A stretch of 30,132 nt of DNA from Pseudoselenomonas ruminantium (GCA_002373045.1 DFHU01000045.1:1-30132); one strand, 5' to 3'; counted from the stretch's first letter, positions 15,747-24,673 are shown. Numbers and translations are program-made. Notes: generated by a model from the letters alone, not told the origin.

Positions 15747-15771
15747 CACTTCTCCTTGTCTTGCTCGTTTT

Positions 15772-15800
15772 AGTATAGCATAGGTGAGCGAGCCTGACAT
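15772..15800 (-). promoter_or_regulatory. Promoter of the PadR-type regulator
   Basis: On the minus strand ATGTCA, a 17-base spacer and TATACT, with an extended TGC before the -10. GCTCG (15763-15767) and CGAGC (15789-15793) flank the -10 as a short inverted repeat, a possible autoregulatory operator. Confidence 0.55.
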
Positions 15801-15820
15801 ATATTTTTACGAATATTGCA

Positions 15821-15849
15821 TTGCATTCGTCTGGGCTTTATGCTACAAT
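15821..15849 (+). promoter_or_regulatory. Promoter of the pheST operon
   Basis: TTGCAT (15821-15826), a 17-base spacer, and TACAAT (15844-15849) preceded by TGC. Transcription would start near 15856, just ahead of the T-box leader. Confidence 0.7.
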
Positions 15850-15855
15850 TCTATG

Positions 15856-16078
15856 TATTGTGGCGATGAACAAGAAGAGTAAATCTCGCAGGCTTTTCTA
15901 GAGAGTCTCTGTTGGTGGAAAGGAGACAAAGCCGGAGGTCGAACGTTCGCTTGGGAGTCTTTCGGAGGAAATGCCGAACGTATGACTGCGTTAAAGTTAT
16001 CGAGTGAAAAATCAGGGTGGTACCGCGAAATTCAGCCTTCGCCCCTCGTGCACATGTTGTGCGGGGGCGAGGGCTTTT
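15856..16078 (+). promoter_or_regulatory. T-box leader, phenylalanine type, of pheST
   Basis: The T-box core AGGGTGGTACCGCG is at 16014-16027, with the stem I element GAAGAGTA near 15873 and TGGGAGT at 15952-15958 on the 3' side. The probable specifier codon is TTC (Phe) at 15946-15948, within GAACGTTCGC. The regulated terminator pairs 16035-16045 with 16064-16074 (GC-rich, one G-U pair) and ends in TTTT. Uncharged tRNA-Phe would favour the antiterminator and switch on the downstream synthetase genes. Confidence 0.92.
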
Positions 16079-16112
16079 ATAGTTTGCTTTTCATAAGGCA
16101 GGAGGTAAATAA

Positions 16113-17138
16113 ATGGAAGAAAAGATTTCGGAGCTGAAGGCAGCTGCCGTAGCTGAAGTCAAAGCCGCAAGCGATATGACGGCGCTTAACGATATCCGTG
16201 TAAAGTATTTGGGCAAGAAGGGCGAGTTCACTGCTATCTTGCGTGGCATGGGCAGCCTGTCCGCCGAGGAACGTCCGAAAGTCGGCAAGATTGTCAACGC
16301 AGCAAAAGCAGAAGTGGAAGAGGCCATCAATGCGCAGGTTGGTGAGCTTAAAGCCAAGGAACTTTCTGCAAGACTTGCCAGTGAAAAGATTGACGTTACT
16401 CTGCCGGGCCGTAATGTTCCCCAGGGTCATCTGCATCCGCTGACGCTGACCATGCAGCGCATCAAGGATATTTTCGTACATATGGGTTTCAGTGTTGAAG
16501 AAGGCCCGGAAATCGAACGTGATTACTTCAACTTTGAAGCATTGAACCTGCCGAAAGACCATCCGGCCCGCGACATGCAGGATTCCTTCTACATCACGGA
16601 CGAAATCCTCATGCGTTCCCAGACTTCGCCGGTACAGGCCCGCACGATGCAGGCTAACGAGCCGAACAAGCCGATTCGCATGATTGCACCGGGCCGTGTT
16701 TATCGCCGCGACGAATACGATGCGACGCATTCGCCGATGTTTACGCAGGTGGAAGGCCTGGTTATCGACAAGGGCATCAGCTTTGCTGACCTCAAGGGCA
16801 CACTCGAACTCTTCCTGCATCAGATTTTCAACGAAAATGTAGGCGTGCGCTTCCGTCCGAGCTTCTTCCCCTTCACGGAACCTTCTGCCGAAGTGGATAT
16901 CTCCTGTGTGATGTGCCACGGTGAAGGCTGCAAGGTCTGCAAGGGCACGGGCTGGCTCGAAATTCTGGGCGCCGGCATGGTTCATCCCCATGTGCTGGAA
17001 ATGAGCGGCTATGACCCGAAGGTGGTCAGCGGCTTTGCTTTCGGTCTGGGCGTGGAACGTATCGCCATGCTGTCCTATGGCATTGACGACCTGCGTCTGT
17101 TCTACGACAATGACGTGCGTTTTTTGCAGCAGTTCTGA
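16113..17138 (+). CDS. pheS: Phenylalanine-tRNA ligase alpha subunit
   Basis: PheS is the catalytic subunit of the (alpha-beta)2 enzyme that charges tRNA-Phe. The 341-residue product has the usual length. It starts with the helical coiled-coil arm (about 1-85), followed by the class II core: GHLHPLTLTMQRIKDIF, EGPEIERDYFNFEALN, RTMQ, then the motif 2 arginine region PGRVYRRDEYDATHSPMF and motif 3 GFAFGLGVERIAML near the end. A conserved cysteine cluster CVMCHGEGCKVCKGTGW precedes motif 3. The ribosome site is AGGAGG before ATG 16113. It is the first gene of the operon under the phenylalanine T-box; pheT begins 16 bases downstream. Confidence 0.98.
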   Translation: MEEKISELKAAAVAEVKAASDMTALNDIRVKYLGKKGEFTAILRGMGSLSAEERPKVGKIVNAAKAEVEEAINAQVGELKAKELSARLASEKIDVTLPGRNVPQGHLHPLTLTMQRIKDIFVHMGFSVEEGPEIERDYFNFEALNLPKDHPARDMQDSFYITDEILMRSQTSPVQARTMQANEPNKPIRMIAPGRVYRRDEYDATHSPMFTQVEGLVIDKGISFADLKGTLELFLHQIFNENVGVRFRPSFFPFTEPSAEVDISCVMCHGEGCKVCKGTGWLEILGAGMVHPHVLEMSGYDPKVVSGFAFGLGVERIAMLSYGIDDLRLFYDNDVRFLQQF

Positions 17139-17154
17139 TTAGGGAGGTTACAAT

Positions 17155-19584
17155 ATGCAGGTTTCCATTAAATGGTTAAACGATTATATAAAATTCAACG
17201 AAACGGCTGAAGAACTGGCCGACAAATACACGATGTCCGGCGTCCCTGTGGAAAATGTTATCCGCGCGGACGAAGGCCTCGATAAAGTGGTAACGGGCCG
17301 TATCGAAAAGCTCGAAGCTCATCCGGATTCCGACCATCTGCAGATTTGCCAAATGAATGTGGGCGAGCCGGAACTCATTCAGATTATCACGGGTGCGCAG
17401 AATGTGGCCGAAGGCCAGATTGTGCCGGTGGCTATGGTCGGTGCGCATCTGCCAAATGGTTTGCACATCAAGAAGGGCAAGCTGCGCGGTCTGCCATCCA
17501 ATGGTATGCTGTGCTCCGCAGAAGAACTCAAGATGGACCTCACCAAGCTGACGGAAGCAGAAAAGAACGGCATTTACATCCTTCCTGCTGATACGCCGGT
17601 TGGTGTGCCCGCCAAGGATGTGCTCGGCCTTGATGATGTCGTGCTCGAATTTGAATTGACGGCTAACCGTGCCGACTGCTTCAGTGTTGTGGGCCTCGTG
17701 CGTGAAGCTGCTGTGCTCACGGGGAATGAGCCGCACTATCCGGAAATCTCCGTTAAGGAAGATGATGAAGCCAAGGCTGCCGATATGATTAAGATTGGCA
17801 TTGACAGCGACCTCTGCGACCGTTTCGCAGCCCGCGTGATTAAGAACGTTAAGGTTGGTCCGTCTCCGGAATGGATGCAGCAGCGTCTCGAAGGTGCGGG
17901 TATCCGTGCCATCAACAACGTGGTGGATGTGACCAACTTTGTCATGGTGGAACTGGGCCAGCCCATGCATGCCTATGACTATGATGAAATCGCCGGTCAC
18001 AGCCTGACGGCCCGCCTCGCTAAAGAGGGCGAAAACCTCCATACGCTCGATGACAGCTCCCGCATTGCCAAGGGTACGGAACTCGTCATTGCCGACAGCG
18101 AAAAGCCGGCTGGTCTTGCCGGTGTAATGGGCGGTCTCGAATCCGAAGTAACGGAAAAGACTACGACCATCGTGCTCGAAGCGGCTTCCTTCAACGGTGC
18201 CAGCATCCGCCGCACCTCCCGTGCCTGCGGTTTGCACTCCGAAGCTTCGGGGCGTTTTGAACGCGGCGTGGATGTGACGGCTATTCCCCGCGCTCTTGAC
18301 CGTGCCTGCCAGCTCCTGCAGGAAATGGGTGCCTGCACGGTAACGCAGGGCATGGTGGATGTATATCCGAAGCAGAAAGAGCAGACGGAAATCCATTATA
18401 CGACTGAACAGATTAACGCCCGTTTGGGCACGCAGCTCAGTGCTGCCAAGATGATGGAAATTCTCACGAGCCTGGGCTTTGCCGTACAGACGGAAGGCGA
18501 AGGCTTTGTCGCCAAGGTTCCGTCTTGGCGCAATGACTGCACCTGCATGGAAGACCTATCAGAAGAAATCTCCCGCATCTACGGCTTTGACAATATCGCG
18601 CCGACCCTGCCTTGGGGTGCTGTAATGCAGGGCAAGCAGAGCCCGCGTCAGGATTTCATCGACAAGATTAAGGAAATCCTTATGGGCTTGGGCATGACGG
18701 AGGAACTTTCCTTCAGCTTCACGAATACCGATTTGCTGGACAAGATGCTGGTGCCGGCTGACAGCGAACTGCGCAAGGCTGTGCCCATCATGAACCCGTT
18801 GACGGATGACTATCCGCTCGTGCGCACGAGCCTGTTGACCTCCATCATGGAAAACGCTGTGCGCAACTTCTCCCGCAAGAATATGGATTTGCGTCTCTTT
18901 GATGTAGCGCCTGTATTCTTCCCGAAACAGCTGCCCGTAACGGAACAGCCCGAAGAAGTCGTAAAACTTGTTGGTCTGATGACGGGCCGCCGCAATACCG
19001 TGGGCTGGAACCAGACAAATGACATGATTGACTTCTACGACATGAAGGGCCTGGTGGAAGAACTGCTCTCCAGCCTCTCCATATCCAAGTACACCGTGGA
19101 AGCCGGCGAACACTTCGCCCTGCATCCGGGCAAGACTGCGCTCTTCAAGAAGGGCCGCGAAGTGATTGCCACCTTGGGCGAACTGCATCCGCAGGCCGCA
19201 GAAAACTTCGGTATCAAGCAGAAAGTTTATCTCTTTGAGATGGACGTGGAAGTTCTCATGAAGTACACGGCCAAGAACTTCCATTTCGACAGTCTGCCCA
19301 AGTTCCCGGCAACTTCCCGTGATTTGGCGATTGTTGTGGATTCTGATGCCGAAGCTGGCAAGATTGAGCAGGTCATCACGAAGAATGGCGGCAAGCACTT
19401 CAAGTCCGTAACGCTCTTTGATGTGTACACTGGCGAACATGTAGCCGAGGGCAAGAAGAGCCTGGCGTTTAACCTTCAGTTCCAGTCCAAGGATAAGACC
19501 CTCACGGATGAAGAAGCAGATACGGCGTTCAATAACATTTTGAAGGCTGTGGAAAAGCAGTTCGGTGCTGAATTGCGGGCTTAA
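17155..19584 (+). CDS. pheT: Phenylalanine-tRNA ligase beta subunit
   Basis: PheT is the large subunit with tRNA-recognition and editing functions. The 809-residue product matches the long bacterial form. In order: the N-terminal region, an EMAP-type tRNA-binding domain (about 40-150, with HPDSDHLQICQMNVG), the B3/B4 editing domain (about 205-375, with INNVVDVTNFVMVELGQPMHAYD), the B5 domain (about 400-475), the catalytic-like core, and a C-terminal ferredoxin-fold anticodon-binding domain (about 715-808, with FPATSRDLAIVVD). Translation starts at ATG 17155 behind GGGAGG. zapA follows 9 bases after its stop, so the operon continues. Confidence 0.98.
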   Translation: MQVSIKWLNDYIKFNETAEELADKYTMSGVPVENVIRADEGLDKVVTGRIEKLEAHPDSDHLQICQMNVGEPELIQIITGAQNVAEGQIVPVAMVGAHLPNGLHIKKGKLRGLPSNGMLCSAEELKMDLTKLTEAEKNGIYILPADTPVGVPAKDVLGLDDVVLEFELTANRADCFSVVGLVREAAVLTGNEPHYPEISVKEDDEAKAADMIKIGIDSDLCDRFAARVIKNVKVGPSPEWMQQRLEGAGIRAINNVVDVTNFVMVELGQPMHAYDYDEIAGHSLTARLAKEGENLHTLDDSSRIAKGTELVIADSEKPAGLAGVMGGLESEVTEKTTTIVLEAASFNGASIRRTSRACGLHSEASGRFERGVDVTAIPRALDRACQLLQEMGACTVTQGMVDVYPKQKEQTEIHYTTEQINARLGTQLSAAKMMEILTSLGFAVQTEGEGFVAKVPSWRNDCTCMEDLSEEISRIYGFDNIAPTLPWGAVMQGKQSPRQDFIDKIKEILMGLGMTEELSFSFTNTDLLDKMLVPADSELRKAVPIMNPLTDDYPLVRTSLLTSIMENAVRNFSRKNMDLRLFDVAPVFFPKQLPVTEQPEEVVKLVGLMTGRRNTVGWNQTNDMIDFYDMKGLVEELLSSLSISKYTVEAGEHFALHPGKTALFKKGREVIATLGELHPQAAENFGIKQKVYLFEMDVEVLMKYTAKNFHFDSLPKFPATSRDLAIVVDSDAEAGKIEQVITKNGGKHFKSVTLFDVYTGEHVAEGKKSLAFNLQFQSKDKTLTDEEADTAFNNILKAVEKQFGAELRA

Positions 19585-19593
19585 GGTGATAGC

Positions 19594-19857
19594 ATGGCAG
19601 AAGAAAAAAATAATCAGCCGTCGGAACGGGTGGTCGTAGAGATTTACGGCAACAGTTATCCGTTGAAAACCGATAATCCGCAGGCATTGAAGAAGCTGGC
19701 AGCTGCTGTGGATAAGAAGATGAAAGCGATGTCCCGGTCTGTGCGCAGCTTTGATGACCGTAAAATTGCTGTATTAACCGCCCTGCAGATTGCAGAGGAA
19801 TATTATCAGCTCAAGAAAGATTATGATGAACTGGTAGACCTCCTCGATGAAAAATAA
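19594..19857 (+). CDS. zapA: Cell division protein ZapA
   Basis: ZapA binds FtsZ and bundles its filaments at the division site. The 87-residue product has the family layout: an N-terminal strand-rich head (VVVEIYGNSYPLKTD), the ALKKLAAAVDKKMKAM helix, DDRKIAVLTALQIAEEY, and a C-terminal coiled coil (YYQLKKDYDELVDLLDEK). The size is typical of Firmicute ZapA. It is the last gene of the pheST operon, 9 bases after pheT with an AAGGTGAT site, and is followed by a strong terminator. Confidence 0.9.
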   Translation: MAEEKNNQPSERVVVEIYGNSYPLKTDNPQALKKLAAAVDKKMKAMSRSVRSFDDRKIAVLTALQIAEEYYQLKKDYDELVDLLDEK

Positions 19858-19890
19858 CAAAATATAGCAGGAATTTTTCTCTTGCTCACG

Positions 19891-19945
19891 AATATAATCC
19901 GTAAAGTAAAGATAAAAGGCATTACTTTACGGATTATATTTTTTT
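19891..19945 (+). terminator. Terminator after zapA, ending just before the chemoreceptor ribosome site
   Basis: Bases 19891-19909 and 19922-19940 are perfect complements over 19 bp (core CCGTAAAGTAA / TTACTTTACGG), with a 12-base loop and a T run. It ends the zapA transcript but lies only about 20 bases before the chemoreceptor start, leaving no room for a promoter in between. The left arm contains TATAAT (19893-19898). Confidence 0.85.
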
Positions 19946-19961
19946 AAGGAGTGGGTAAAGA

Positions 19962-21683
19962 ATGGGATTTATAAAAAATCTGCGGGTAGCCTATAAAATG
20001 CTGATATTAGCAGCCTTTGCTGTAATCGGCATGCTGATTATCGGCTATCAGGGATATTCGACAGCGAAAAAAGCTCAGATAGACATGGAGGATATGTATT
20101 CCAGTTCAGTGAAATCCATCGGCTATCTTAGCGATATGCGCTACGGCACACGCTATGCTCAGGGCATGATGATTATCATGACTACGGTAAAGGATGACCC
20201 GCAGCGCATGCAGAACTTAGACAAGAAATTCCAGGAAGGCCTGAAATTCGTCGAAGATGGGATTAAGCAGTACGAAGCTGTTCCTGGGAAACCAGATGTG
20301 GTTAAGCAGGAATTAGAAGCGTATAAAGCTATCTGGACAAATTTGCAGAAAAACATGACCGAGGTTGTAAAGCTCTGTCAGGCAGGCAAGCCGGAAGAAG
20401 GTATGGCGCTTTATAACCGCGAAGGTTCCAAATTGCTTGACCAGATGCGGCCGCATATCAATAAGATGACGGAACTGGAAAACAGCCATGCGGAAGAACT
20501 TAATACACAGAACGATGAGGACACGGAAAATGCCATCCGCAATATGATTATTCAGCTGCTCATGGGGCTGATTATTATGGTTGCTGTAGCCATGTGGATT
20601 ACCCGTGAAGTGGTTAACCCGGTTCAGGCTATGATGCGTTCGTTGGAACGTCTGCGCGGCGGTGACTTCAGCGATCATGCTCGTACCATTATGCGCGGTG
20701 ATGAATTCGGGGAAATGGCAGACAAATTGGCCGAGGTTCGCATGACGCTGAACAAACTCATGCGCAGTTCCAGCACGACTGCTGAACAACTGGCAGCATC
20801 CTCGGAAGAACTTACCGCCAGCTCCCATCAGTCGGCACAGGCCTCGGAGCAGGTGGCGCAGTCCGTTACCAATGCTGCCGGTGCTGTAGCGGAACAGCAG
20901 GTGGATGTCAATGATGCGATGGAATCCATTGAAAACGCAGTACAGGCCATTGAACGCCTGAGCAAGACGGCAAATCGGGTTTCCGAGCATGCGAATACCA
21001 GCAATAAGGCAGCTGTAGAAGGTAATGAGGCAGTTAAACAGGCCGTCAACCAGATTAACAGTGTAGCGCAGATTGTCAACAGCTCTGCGGAAACCGTAGA
21101 TAAATTGGGACAGAGTTCACAGGAGATCGGTCAGATTGTCGAGACGATTTCTTCCATTGCGGAGCAGACCAACCTTCTGGCACTTAATGCGGCTATCGAG
21201 GCTGCCCGTGCCGGCGAACATGGCCGCGGCTTTGCGGTTGTTGCCGACGAGGTGCGTAAACTGGCTGAAGCGTCACAGGAAGCTGCCAAGCAGATTACCG
21301 GTCTTATCAGCGGGATTCAGTCGGAAACCGCAGCAGCCGTTTCCTCCATGCAAAAGGGCAGTGCTGCTGTTAAAGAAGGTACGGCATCCGTTGAACAGCT
21401 TCGCGATACCTTTAAGAGTATTTATGATGCCGCTTTAGGAGTTGCTAAACAGGCTGAAGAAATGACCAAGGAACTGCATGTTGTGGAACAGGATACCCAG
21501 AATATCAAGGAAAAATCCAGCGGTATTCTGCAGAAGGGCGGCATGGTGGCTTCGGAAATGGAAAGCGTTTCCGCTGCTTCCGAAGAGCAGTCTGCATCGG
21601 CTGCTGAGATTGCCGATGCCAGCTCGTCCCTGGCTAATCTGGCGCAGAATCTGCAGAACTCCCTGCAGAAGTTTAAGTTCTAA
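19962..21683 (+). CDS. Methyl-accepting chemotaxis protein
   Basis: This is a transmembrane chemoreceptor that signals to CheA/CheW. The 573-residue product has TM1 at about 12-31, a four-helix-bundle periplasmic sensor (about 35-190), TM2 at 194-213, a HAMP domain (about 214-266) and a long coiled-coil signalling domain. The conserved hairpin tip is at about 401-436 (EQTNLLALNAAIEAARAGE, then GRGFAVVADEVRKLAE). The ligand is not deducible from the sensor. No chemotaxis gene is adjacent. It starts at ATG 19962 behind AAGGAG. No sigma-28 type promoter was found; the terminator hairpin directly upstream implies either readthrough or a promoter within it. Confidence 0.97.
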   Translation: MGFIKNLRVAYKMLILAAFAVIGMLIIGYQGYSTAKKAQIDMEDMYSSSVKSIGYLSDMRYGTRYAQGMMIIMTTVKDDPQRMQNLDKKFQEGLKFVEDGIKQYEAVPGKPDVVKQELEAYKAIWTNLQKNMTEVVKLCQAGKPEEGMALYNREGSKLLDQMRPHINKMTELENSHAEELNTQNDEDTENAIRNMIIQLLMGLIIMVAVAMWITREVVNPVQAMMRSLERLRGGDFSDHARTIMRGDEFGEMADKLAEVRMTLNKLMRSSSTTAEQLAASSEELTASSHQSAQASEQVAQSVTNAAGAVAEQQVDVNDAMESIENAVQAIERLSKTANRVSEHANTSNKAAVEGNEAVKQAVNQINSVAQIVNSSAETVDKLGQSSQEIGQIVETISSIAEQTNLLALNAAIEAARAGEHGRGFAVVADEVRKLAEASQEAAKQITGLISGIQSETAAAVSSMQKGSAAVKEGTASVEQLRDTFKSIYDAALGVAKQAEEMTKELHVVEQDTQNIKEKSSGILQKGGMVASEMESVSAASEEQSASAAEIADASSSLANLAQNLQNSLQKFKF

Positions 21684-21695
21684 AGTTGAATTTAT

Positions 21696-21737
21696 ACGAA
21701 AAAAGTGGGAACCTGTTGAGGCGCCCACTTTTTTCGT
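21696..21737. terminator. Bidirectional terminator between the chemoreceptor and dapL
   Basis: ACGAAAAAAGTGGG (21696-21709) pairs perfectly with CCCACTTTTTTCGT (21724-21737); the A and T runs inside the stem give a U tract on both strands. Confidence 0.9.
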
Positions 21738-21746
21738 GTACTTAAA

Positions 21747-22982
21747 TCAGATATGCAATTGTTTCTTGATGCGTTCCACAGCGCGGACGGTATTTTCGCG
21801 GTTGCCAAATGCAGTGAGACGGAAATAACCTTCACCACAGGGGCCAAATCCGGCGCCAGGGGTGCCCACGATGTGGACTTCCGTCAGGAGTTTGTCGAAG
21901 AAATCCCAGGAGGGCATGTTTTCCGGCGTTTTGAGCCAGATATAAGGCGCGTTGACACCGCCATAAGCCTTTATGCCGGCAGCCTGCAGACCTTCGCGGA
22001 TGATGCGGGCATTTTCCATGTAATAGGCAATGGTTTCCTTGACCTGTTTCTGGCCTTCTTCCGTGTAGATGGCAGCAGCTCCCCGCTGAACGATGTAAGC
22101 GGTGCCGTTGAATTTTGTGGTGTGGCGGCGGTTCCAAAGCTTGTTGAATTCGACAAGGGTGCCATCTGCAGCGTGGCCTTTAACGGTTTTGGGAATAATG
22201 GTATAGCCACAGCGCGTGCCCGTGAAGCCGGCGGTCTTGGAGAAGGAACGGAATTCAATGGCTACATCCTTGGCTCCTTCGATTTCATAGATAGAGCGGG
22301 GAACATCGTCTTCCGTGATGTAGGCGGCGTAAGCAGCGTCAAAGAGGATTACCGATTCATTTTCACGGGCGTAATCCACCCATTTCTTCAGTTCTGCGCG
22401 GGAAAGTGTGGTGCCGGTAGGATTGTTGGGGCAGCAGAGGTAAATCATATCCACGCGCTCTTTGGGCAGTGCCGGAGCAAAATCGTTGCTGGCATCACAG
22501 GGCAGGTAGGTGACACCTTCAAAGTGGCCATCCTCCTGCAGTGTGCCCGTACGGCCTGCCATAACATTGGTGTCTAAATATACCGGATACACCGGGTCCG
22601 TAATGGCTACATGATTATCTGTGCCAAAGATTTCCTGAATATTGCCGCAATCGCTCTTGGAGCCGTCGCTGATGAAGATTTCATCGCTGGCAATTTCGAT
22701 ACCCCGGGCTTTGTAGTTGTGCTCGATAATGGCATCGGTGAGGAAACTGTAACCCTGTTCCGGGCCATAGCCGCGGAAGGTATCGGCATTTGCCAGTTCA
22801 TCGACAGCCTTATGCATAGCCTCAATGCAGGCGGGGGGCAGGGGCTGGGTAACATCGCCAATGCCCAGGCGAATGATATCTGCTTCGGGATTAGCTTCCT
22901 TAAAGGCTGCCACCCGGCGGGCGATTTCCGCAAAAAGATAACTGCCGGGGAGCTTCAGGTAATTGTCATTGATTGTAGCCAT
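21747..22982 (-). CDS. dapL: LL-diaminopimelate aminotransferase
   Basis: DapL converts tetrahydrodipicolinate directly to LL-diaminopimelate for lysine and cell-wall synthesis, bypassing the acyl-blocked DapC/DapD/DapE steps. The 411-residue product has the family length. Recognisable motifs are the N-terminal LPGSYLFAEI, RLGIGDVTQPLP, GYGPEQGY, ISDGSKSDCGN, CPNNPTGT, and the PLP-binding lysine in FRSFSKTAGFTGTRCGY (Lys249). The start is ATG 22982 with TTGGAGG; the nine-residue in-frame upstream extension has no site. A promoter is at 23026-23053. It is monocistronic, bounded by terminators on both sides. Confidence 0.95.
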   Translation of the reverse strand: MATINDNYLKLPGSYLFAEIARRVAAFKEANPEADIIRLGIGDVTQPLPPACIEAMHKAVDELANADTFRGYGPEQGYSFLTDAIIEHNYKARGIEIASDEIFISDGSKSDCGNIQEIFGTDNHVAITDPVYPVYLDTNVMAGRTGTLQEDGHFEGVTYLPCDASNDFAPALPKERVDMIYLCCPNNPTGTTLSRAELKKWVDYARENESVILFDAAYAAYITEDDVPRSIYEIEGAKDVAIEFRSFSKTAGFTGTRCGYTIIPKTVKGHAADGTLVEFNKLWNRRHTTKFNGTAYIVQRGAAAIYTEEGQKQVKETIAYYMENARIIREGLQAAGIKAYGGVNAPYIWLKTPENMPSWDFFDKLLTEVHIVGTPGAGFGPCGEGYFRLTAFGNRENTVRAVERIKKQLHI

Positions 22983-23025
22983 ATAAACCTCCAATAGAAT
23001 TGTTCTCAATATAACTTTTGGGTAT

Positions 23026-23053
23026 ATTATATCATGTTTCTATAACAAATCAA
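23026..23053 (-). promoter_or_regulatory. Promoter of dapL
   Basis: On the minus strand TTGATT, a 16-base spacer and TATAAT. Transcription would start near 23019, leaving a leader of about 36 bases. Confidence 0.6.
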
Positions 23054-23063
23054 TAGGTAAATG

Positions 23064-23106
23064 CAAGAAAAAGATGACTGTGCACAGCGAAGCGCAGTCA
23101 TCTTTG
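23064..23106 (-). terminator. Terminator of the carboxyltransferase gene
   Basis: AAAGATGACTG (23070-23080) pairs with CAGTCATCTTT (23095-23105), with an inner GCGC/GTGC extension. On the minus strand it is followed by TTCTTGC. It lies some 30 bases past the carboxyltransferase stop and just upstream of the dapL promoter. Confidence 0.8.
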
Positions 23107-23135
23107 ACTTAGCGATATTCAGGTGGGGATTCAGC

Positions 23136-24524
23136 TTAGGAACGCTTGTAAGCTGTAACTTTCTGATAATGTTTCTGGAAGAATTCTTCAGCAACCTGCG
23201 GGAACAGAGCATAGGAGAGTACATCTTCTTCAGAAGGATTGAGGAAGCCTTTTTCCTTGAGTTCTGCTTCGAATTCAGCAAACGTCTTGGCCTTTGCATC
23301 TTCCACAGAGCAATCTTCGATGATGTCTTCCGGAGCAATGCCCAGCGTCTTGGTAAGGAAGTCGCGGTCGATAGCCACCGGCGTACGGCCGAACTTACCG
23401 CGAGCCAAATCCTTGAATTCCTTCGGTACCATCTTGTAGCGCTCGCCGCTCATGACATTGAAGGTAGCCATGGTGCCCACAATCTGGGAAGACGGGGTAA
23501 CGAGAGGAGGATAGCCAAGGTCTTTGCGCACGCGAGGCATTTCGTCCAGCAGTTCCTGATATTTGTCTTCCATGCCGGCTTCTTTGAGCTGGTTGGCCAG
23601 ATTGGAGAGCATACCGCCCGGAATCTGGAAGTCCAGTACGTTGGGGTTGATATCGAAATAACCTTTGAGGTTGAATTCGTTGATAATGCGTTTCTTGACT
23701 TCGAGGAAGTGTTTGGAAATCGGCGTGAGTTTCTGTACGTCAATGCCCGTATCGTATTCCGTGCCTTCAAGTGCACGAACCATGGTTTCCGTGCAGGGCT
23801 GGGACGTATCGGAGGAGAAGGGGGCAAGAGCCGTGTCGATGATATCTACGCCTGCTTCGATAGCTTTGAGATAAGTAGCATGGCCGAAACCGGAGGTGCA
23901 GTGGGTGTGCAGTTCCACAGGAATGTCCAGAGCAGCTTTGAGTTTCTTAACCAGGTCTTCTGCCACATACGGTTTTAAGAGACCGGACATATCCTTGATG
24001 CAGACGGAATGGCAGCCCATATCCTGCAGTTCTTTAGCCAGTTCCACGAATTTTTCATTGGTATGTACCGGGCTGATGGTGTATACGAGACAGCCCTGAA
24101 CTTCCGGTTTTTCCGGGCAAGCCAGTGCAGCTTCAATAGCAACCTTCAGATTGCGCACATCGTTGAGGGCATCGAAGATACGGAATACACCGACGCCGTG
24201 TGCCGAAGCATGACGGACAAATTTTTCGACAACATCATTGGAGTAGTGGTTATAGCCAAGTAGATTCTGACCACGGAGCAGCATCTGAATCGGTGTTTTG
24301 AGGTTAGCCTTTAAGGTATCCAAACGTTCCCAGGGGTCTTCACCTAAGAAACGCAGGCAGGTATCGAAGGTAGCACCGCCCCAAGCTTCCAAAGCTTTGT
24401 AGCCTACAGAATCCAAAGCTTTGAGCTGCGGGAGCATATCCTCAATGCGCATACGCGTGGCACACAGAGACTGATGACCGTCACGCAGAACGGTTTCCAT
24501 GATTTTGACAGGTTTCTTTGCCAT
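23136..24524 (-). CDS. oadA: Biotin-dependent carboxyltransferase subunit (oxaloacetate decarboxylase alpha / 5S type), no biotin domain
   Basis: This subunit moves CO2 between a keto acid and biotin. The 462-residue product opens with the DRE-TIM type barrel motif METVLRDGHQSL (metal Asp15), has CIKDMSG with the carboxylated lysine (Lys177), HTHCTSG with metal histidines 206 and 208, and then the conserved PYC/OADA helical region to the end. It stops where other OadA/PycB proteins would have a Pro/Ala linker and a biotinyl domain with an MKM motif; neither is present, so biotin must sit on a separate protein. The gamma and beta pump subunits are at 2750-4252. Transcarboxylase 5S or pyruvate carboxylase B are alternatives. 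ATG 24524 has GAGGAGAG; GTG 24533 is a less likely start. Confidence 0.88.
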   Translation of the reverse strand: MAKKPVKIMETVLRDGHQSLCATRMRIEDMLPQLKALDSVGYKALEAWGGATFDTCLRFLGEDPWERLDTLKANLKTPIQMLLRGQNLLGYNHYSNDVVEKFVRHASAHGVGVFRIFDALNDVRNLKVAIEAALACPEKPEVQGCLVYTISPVHTNEKFVELAKELQDMGCHSVCIKDMSGLLKPYVAEDLVKKLKAALDIPVELHTHCTSGFGHATYLKAIEAGVDIIDTALAPFSSDTSQPCTETMVRALEGTEYDTGIDVQKLTPISKHFLEVKKRIINEFNLKGYFDINPNVLDFQIPGGMLSNLANQLKEAGMEDKYQELLDEMPRVRKDLGYPPLVTPSSQIVGTMATFNVMSGERYKMVPKEFKDLARGKFGRTPVAIDRDFLTKTLGIAPEDIIEDCSVEDAKAKTFAEFEAELKEKGFLNPSEEDVLSYALFPQVAEEFFQKHYQKVTAYKRS

Positions 24525-24551
24525 AACTAACACTCTCCTCTAAATTATTAA

Positions 24552-24572
24552 CGCATAATTATTAATTATGCG
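24552..24572. repeat. 21-bp palindrome in the carboxyltransferase leader
   Basis: CGCATAATTA (24552-24561) and TAATTATGCG (24563-24572) are perfect complements around one T. It lies about 28 bases upstream of the carboxyltransferase ATG, inside its leader. It could be an operator or a hairpin near the ribosome site. It lacks a T run, so is not a terminator. Confidence 0.6.
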
Positions 24573-24647
24573 AATTAATTTGTGACGAACTGGAAAAACG
24601 AAAGAATAAAGCCTTGTCTTACGGCGTAAACACTAGGTTTTTGAAGT

Positions 24648-24669
24648 ATCACAAAATTTAACATCACAA
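24648..24669. repeat. Direct repeats at the carboxyltransferase transcription start
   Basis: ATCACAA occurs at 24648-24654 and 24663-24669, a 15-base period, directly over the predicted transcription start of the minus-strand gene. Such phased copies are typical of a regulator's binding site; the regulator is unknown. Confidence 0.35.
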
Positions 24670-24673
24670 GCTT

